From Puniceicoccaceae bacterium Marseille-Q1082 (GTDB lineage Bacteria; Verrucomicrobiota; Verrucomicrobiia; Opitutales; Intestinicryptomonadaceae): a DNA stretch of 64,000 nt. The translations under genes were made by a program, and so were the position numbers. The stretch lies in the NCBI GenBank assembly GCA_904424815.1, contig CAJGBI010000001.1, positions 609,010 to 673,009 on the forward strand, given 5' to 3'. The notes under the pieces are model-generated. The model saw nothing but the letters and a program-made list of their open reading frames with translations. It did not search any database and had not been told where the DNA came from. Shown piece after piece: positions 61,675 through 64,000 of the stretch; positions within the stretch are counted from its first letter, which is position 1, and each line of letters opens with the position of its first letter.

Positions 61675-63054
61675 ATGAAAAGAAGGGACTTTTTAAAAGC
61701 TTCCGCGGCGTTCGGCTCCGTAATGATTCTGCCGTCGCTTGCGGCTTCAAAAGTGAAGGGCGCGAATTCCCGCGCGAAAATCGCGGTGATAGGCTGGGGC
61801 GGGCAGGGCAAGTCGTCCGTGAACTCCATCGTCAACAGCAAGGATGCCGACATTGCCGCCCTTTGCGACGTCGACGAAGGCTACGCGGCCCATTGCTACC
61901 GCGACGACTGGGGAAAGAGGCTCATGGAGAAGATAGGCGGGCTTCCGAAGTTCAAGGATTACCGCGTAATGCTCGACAAAATGGACAGGGACATCGACGG
62001 CGTGTGCGTCTGCACCCCCGACCATTCGCACTACCCGATATGCGCGTGGGCGATTGCCAAGAAGAAGCACGTCTTTTGCGAAAAGCCGCTTACGCGCACG
62101 ATATGGGAATCGCGCGAGCTCAACAGGCTCGCGGCCGAGGCTGGCATCTACACGCAGATGGGCAACCAGGTGCACACAAACGACGCATGGCGCACGATAC
62201 GCGAGTGGTTCGAGAGCGGAATAATGGGCGAAGTCGAGGACGTATACGCCTGGACCGACCGCTCGTGGGGGTTCGACTCCATGCCCCAGGAGACCTCCAA
62301 GCCGGCCACTCTCGACTACGACTTATGGCTGAACGTGGCGCACCCGAGGCCGTTCAGCGGGAAGGTCGTGCCGTTTAACTGGCGCGGGCTGCGCGATTTC
62401 GGGACAGGGTCCGCCGGCGACATGGGCTGCCATTTTCTCGACAACCCGTATTCGGCGTTCGGGCTCGGCGCGCCCTTCAAGCTGGTGTCCGACGCGCTTC
62501 CGGCAAAGGATTTCAGCTGGCCGAAAGCTGCGACGATAGACATGTTCTTCAAAAACAAATTCGGGAAGGACGGGATTGTGAAGATACACTGGTTCGACGG
62601 CCTGCGCCGCCCGAAGGAAATCAGGGGAGTCGATCCCGAATTTCTCAAAGACCCGAAGAACATGAACTGCATTTTCATCGTGGGAACCAAGAATACGATG
62701 ACTTTCGAATACACCGGTTCCGGAGTAAGGCTCGTGGACCGCGGCGCGCAGATAAAACTCGCGAAAGACGGAAAGATTCCCCCGAAGAAATTGGAGCGCA
62801 ACCGCTTCCCGTTCAATCCGCAGGCGGATTGGGCTTCCGCGATCGTGGAGGGGAGGATGCCGGAGTCGAATTTCTCGTATGCGGCGCCGTTTACGGAGGT
62901 CGTGCTGCTGAGCATGATTTCCTGCATACACCCCGGGACGGAGCTCGAGTACGACGAAAAGACGATGGGTTTCCCGAATTTTCCGGAGGCGGACAAGTAC
63001 GTCAGGTCGCTTTACTCTTACCGCTCCGAATTTCTGCCTTCCGCGGTGGGCTAA
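61675..63054 (+). CDS. Gfo/Idh/MocA-family oxidoreductase, Tat-exported
   Basis: 459 residues. A strong GGAGG site precedes the ATG at 61675. The signal MKRRDFLKASAAFGSVMILP carries the twin-Arg motif. The Rossmann part (KIAVIGWGGQGKSSVNSIV) and VFCEKPLTRTIWESRELNRL (the conserved EKP) identify the family, with HWFDGLRRPKEIRG in the C-terminal domain. Members oxidise sugars, inositols or amino sugars, and exported forms are frequent in Planctomycetes and Verrucomicrobia. Divergent from the sugar-oxidation operon. A terminator follows. Confidence 0.9.
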   Translation: MKRRDFLKASAAFGSVMILPSLAASKVKGANSRAKIAVIGWGGQGKSSVNSIVNSKDADIAALCDVDEGYAAHCYRDDWGKRLMEKIGGLPKFKDYRVMLDKMDRDIDGVCVCTPDHSHYPICAWAIAKKKHVFCEKPLTRTIWESRELNRLAAEAGIYTQMGNQVHTNDAWRTIREWFESGIMGEVEDVYAWTDRSWGFDSMPQETSKPATLDYDLWLNVAHPRPFSGKVVPFNWRGLRDFGTGSAGDMGCHFLDNPYSAFGLGAPFKLVSDALPAKDFSWPKAATIDMFFKNKFGKDGIVKIHWFDGLRRPKEIRGVDPEFLKDPKNMNCIFIVGTKNTMTFEYTGSGVRLVDRGAQIKLAKDGKIPPKKLERNRFPFNPQADWASAIVEGRMPESNFSYAAPFTEVVLLSMISCIHPGTELEYDEKTMGFPNFPEADKYVRSLYSYRSEFLPSAVG

Positions 63055-63083
63055 TTCGGGTTGTAGCGATTTTTGAATACTAC

Positions 63084-63110
63084 GGCGCCGTTTTTGTCGG
63101 CGCCTTTTTT
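63084..63110 (+). terminator. intrinsic terminator after the Gfo/Idh/MocA gene
   Basis: GGCGCC (63084-63089) and GGCGCC (63099-63104) form a stem around a nine-base loop, followed by six T. It lies 30 bases after the stop codon and marks the last GC-rich sequence before the AT-rich edge. Confidence 0.83.
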
Positions 63111-63434
63111 ATGGATAATATTGCATGTCGGTTGCGCTTCAATTTTCTTGACATATTTTTATAGTTTGTTTTCATATACTTGGCAAGACGGAAGTTATAT
63201 TGAATCTAAAATAAGAATTTTTTGGGTACTGACTTAGATAAGGCAGGAAGAAACGGAAATATAAGTAGTATGATATGGCATAAAGAATGAATTTCTCAAT
63301 ATAATTAATGAATATACCCAAGAACCCGATGTCATGGATTTTCTTTCGGTTCGCCGCTATGACAATTAAAAACGAATTTGGAAATAATAAACTTAGAACT
63401 TCTATATTAAATAAAGATAAAGTGGAATAAACAT
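63111..63434. other. AT-rich non-coding leader
   Basis: The 324 bases are strongly AT-rich and have no credible gene on either strand. TTGACA at 63148-63153 with TATACT at 63175-63180 looks promoter-like but the spacer is 21 bases. The composition change begins right after the terminator at 63110. Confidence 0.45.
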
Positions 63435-64000
63435 ATGAATAGTGCTCAAATGATGTTAAAAGTTATTTCAGTATTTCTATCATGTCGCTTTATTTCCATC
63501 GCTTTTGCAAGTCTGGTATTTATTACATCCACATTTGCCAATGAGTCTATTTTATCGATTATCAAGAGGCAATATGGGTATGGATCTATTCCATTTGGGG
63601 TAGAATATAGAAGAAGTATAGACGGTACATTTCCGGAAAATACAAATCCAGATACAGCGATATTATATTCTCCGAACGCAATATGTAAATTATTTTCAGA
63701 TGGCAAGGGCAATTATCTATACGCTATAAATAGGGAATATCCTTCGGTAATCAAGGATAAACCATTTGCCCGATATATCTATTTTATCTCTCATGATGAC
63801 ACTATCAAATATACGCCGGAAAGAGAGTTGGTTGAAATATTTGATAACAAGTTTGATAGAAATCGCGATCCATTTATAATTAATTATATAATGGGATTTC
63901 CATCGACGTCGGGATTAGGCAGTAATTTTATAAATATTAATGAAATGCTTTCATCTAATGAAAATAATATATCAATTAGCAAAGAAAGTGACAGAGTTAT
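63435..64000 (+). CDS. secreted protein of unknown family, truncated by the window end
   Basis: From the ATG at 63435 the frame is open through position 64000, giving at least 188 residues without a stop. The N-terminus is MNSAQMMLKVISVFLSC and, after RFISIAFASLVFITSTFANE, looks like a Sec signal peptide with a cleavage site near TFANE. The rest is polar and Asn/Ile/Ser/Tyr-rich (GSIPFGVEYRRSIDGTFPEN, YIYFISHDDTIKYTPERELV) with no domain I recognise. Codons are dominated by A/T third positions, unlike every other gene in the window. A weak AGTGGA precedes the start. Confidence 0.72.
   Translation, partial: MNSAQMMLKVISVFLSCRFISIAFASLVFITSTFANESILSIIKRQYGYGSIPFGVEYRRSIDGTFPENTNPDTAILYSPNAICKLFSDGKGNYLYAINREYPSVIKDKPFARYIYFISHDDTIKYTPERELVEIFDNKFDRNRDPFIINYIMGFPSTSGLGSNFININEMLSSNENNISISKESDRV

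Noticed and set aside
63446-63712. minus-strand gene of 88 residues at the right edge
   Set aside because: Antisense to the open frame from 63435, which has a signal peptide and runs without a stop to the window end.

Overview
The window is a GC-rich chromosomal segment with dense coding on both strands, no rRNA and no tRNA that I could see. The gene content fits the Verrucomicrobiota (Opitutales-like members of the PVC group). It has an EpsI/exosortase pair, Tat-signal Gfo/Idh/MocA and FAD oxidoreductases, many secreted glycoside hydrolases, DUF4832 and DUF4380 proteins, a three-subunit b-type succinate dehydrogenase/fumarate reductase, a PPi-type phosphofructokinase and a stand-alone family-B DNA polymerase. 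The lineage is an inference from gene families, not a measured placement.

Layout. 1-4.5 kb: a frameshifted membrane protein, then a minus-strand housekeeping block (EEP nuclease, riboflavin synthase, YqgE, dCMP deaminase, hemolysin III). 4.5-6.2 kb: an AT-rich divergent promoter between an XRE repressor and a small DNA-binding protein, followed by a 145-bp tandem array of nested inverted repeats. 6.2-17.2 kb: NhaD antiporter, ECF sigma factor with putative anti-sigma protein, a complete RND efflux system (MFP-RND-TolC) and the EpsI/exosortase pair. 17.4-31.1 kb: FolE2, an operon of Maf, TonB-like protein, RluA and DUF1189, an ABC ATPase, a beta-helix glycosidase-like protein, YmdB, Adk, family-B polymerase, HisD and a histidine kinase. 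31.1-32.0 kb: a non-coding island of tandem and hairpin repeats. 32.0-43.8 kb: FabG, SdhCAB, a DUF4832 protein with a GH10 xylanase, PPi-PFK, HflX and a PHP-domain protein. 43.9-55 kb: an ArnA-formyltransferase-like/ArnC-like/left-handed-helix cluster, ABC-F, an FAD oxidoreductase lacking its middle, flavodoxin reductase, FolC, a second repeat island, a HAD phosphatase and a DjlA-like protein. 54-63 kb: a LacI regulator divergent from a GH5 glucanase, then a five-gene sugar-oxidation operon (MFS, DUF4380, SDR, lactonase-like MBL, mandelate-racemase-type dehydratase) divergent from a Tat-exported Gfo/Idh/MocA oxidoreductase. 63.1-64 kb: a sharp change to AT-rich DNA carrying a secreted protein gene that runs off the window.

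Most notable. (1) A dispersed family of non-coding hairpin elements: a 145-bp-period array at 5.6-5.96 kb whose core recurs at 31.95-32.01 and 51.64-51.70 kb, with compensatory stem changes. It sits beside shuffled modules of short perfect hairpins and a separate 121-bp tandem repeat. (2) The 56.3-61.5 kb operon, which reads as a non-phosphorylative sugar oxidation route (mutarotase-like, dehydrogenase, lactonase, dehydratase) with its own transporter and a clear inverted repeat in the divergent promoter. (3) A family-B polymerase with intact polymerase motifs but degraded exonuclease motifs. (4) The AT-rich right edge, a candidate recently acquired segment.
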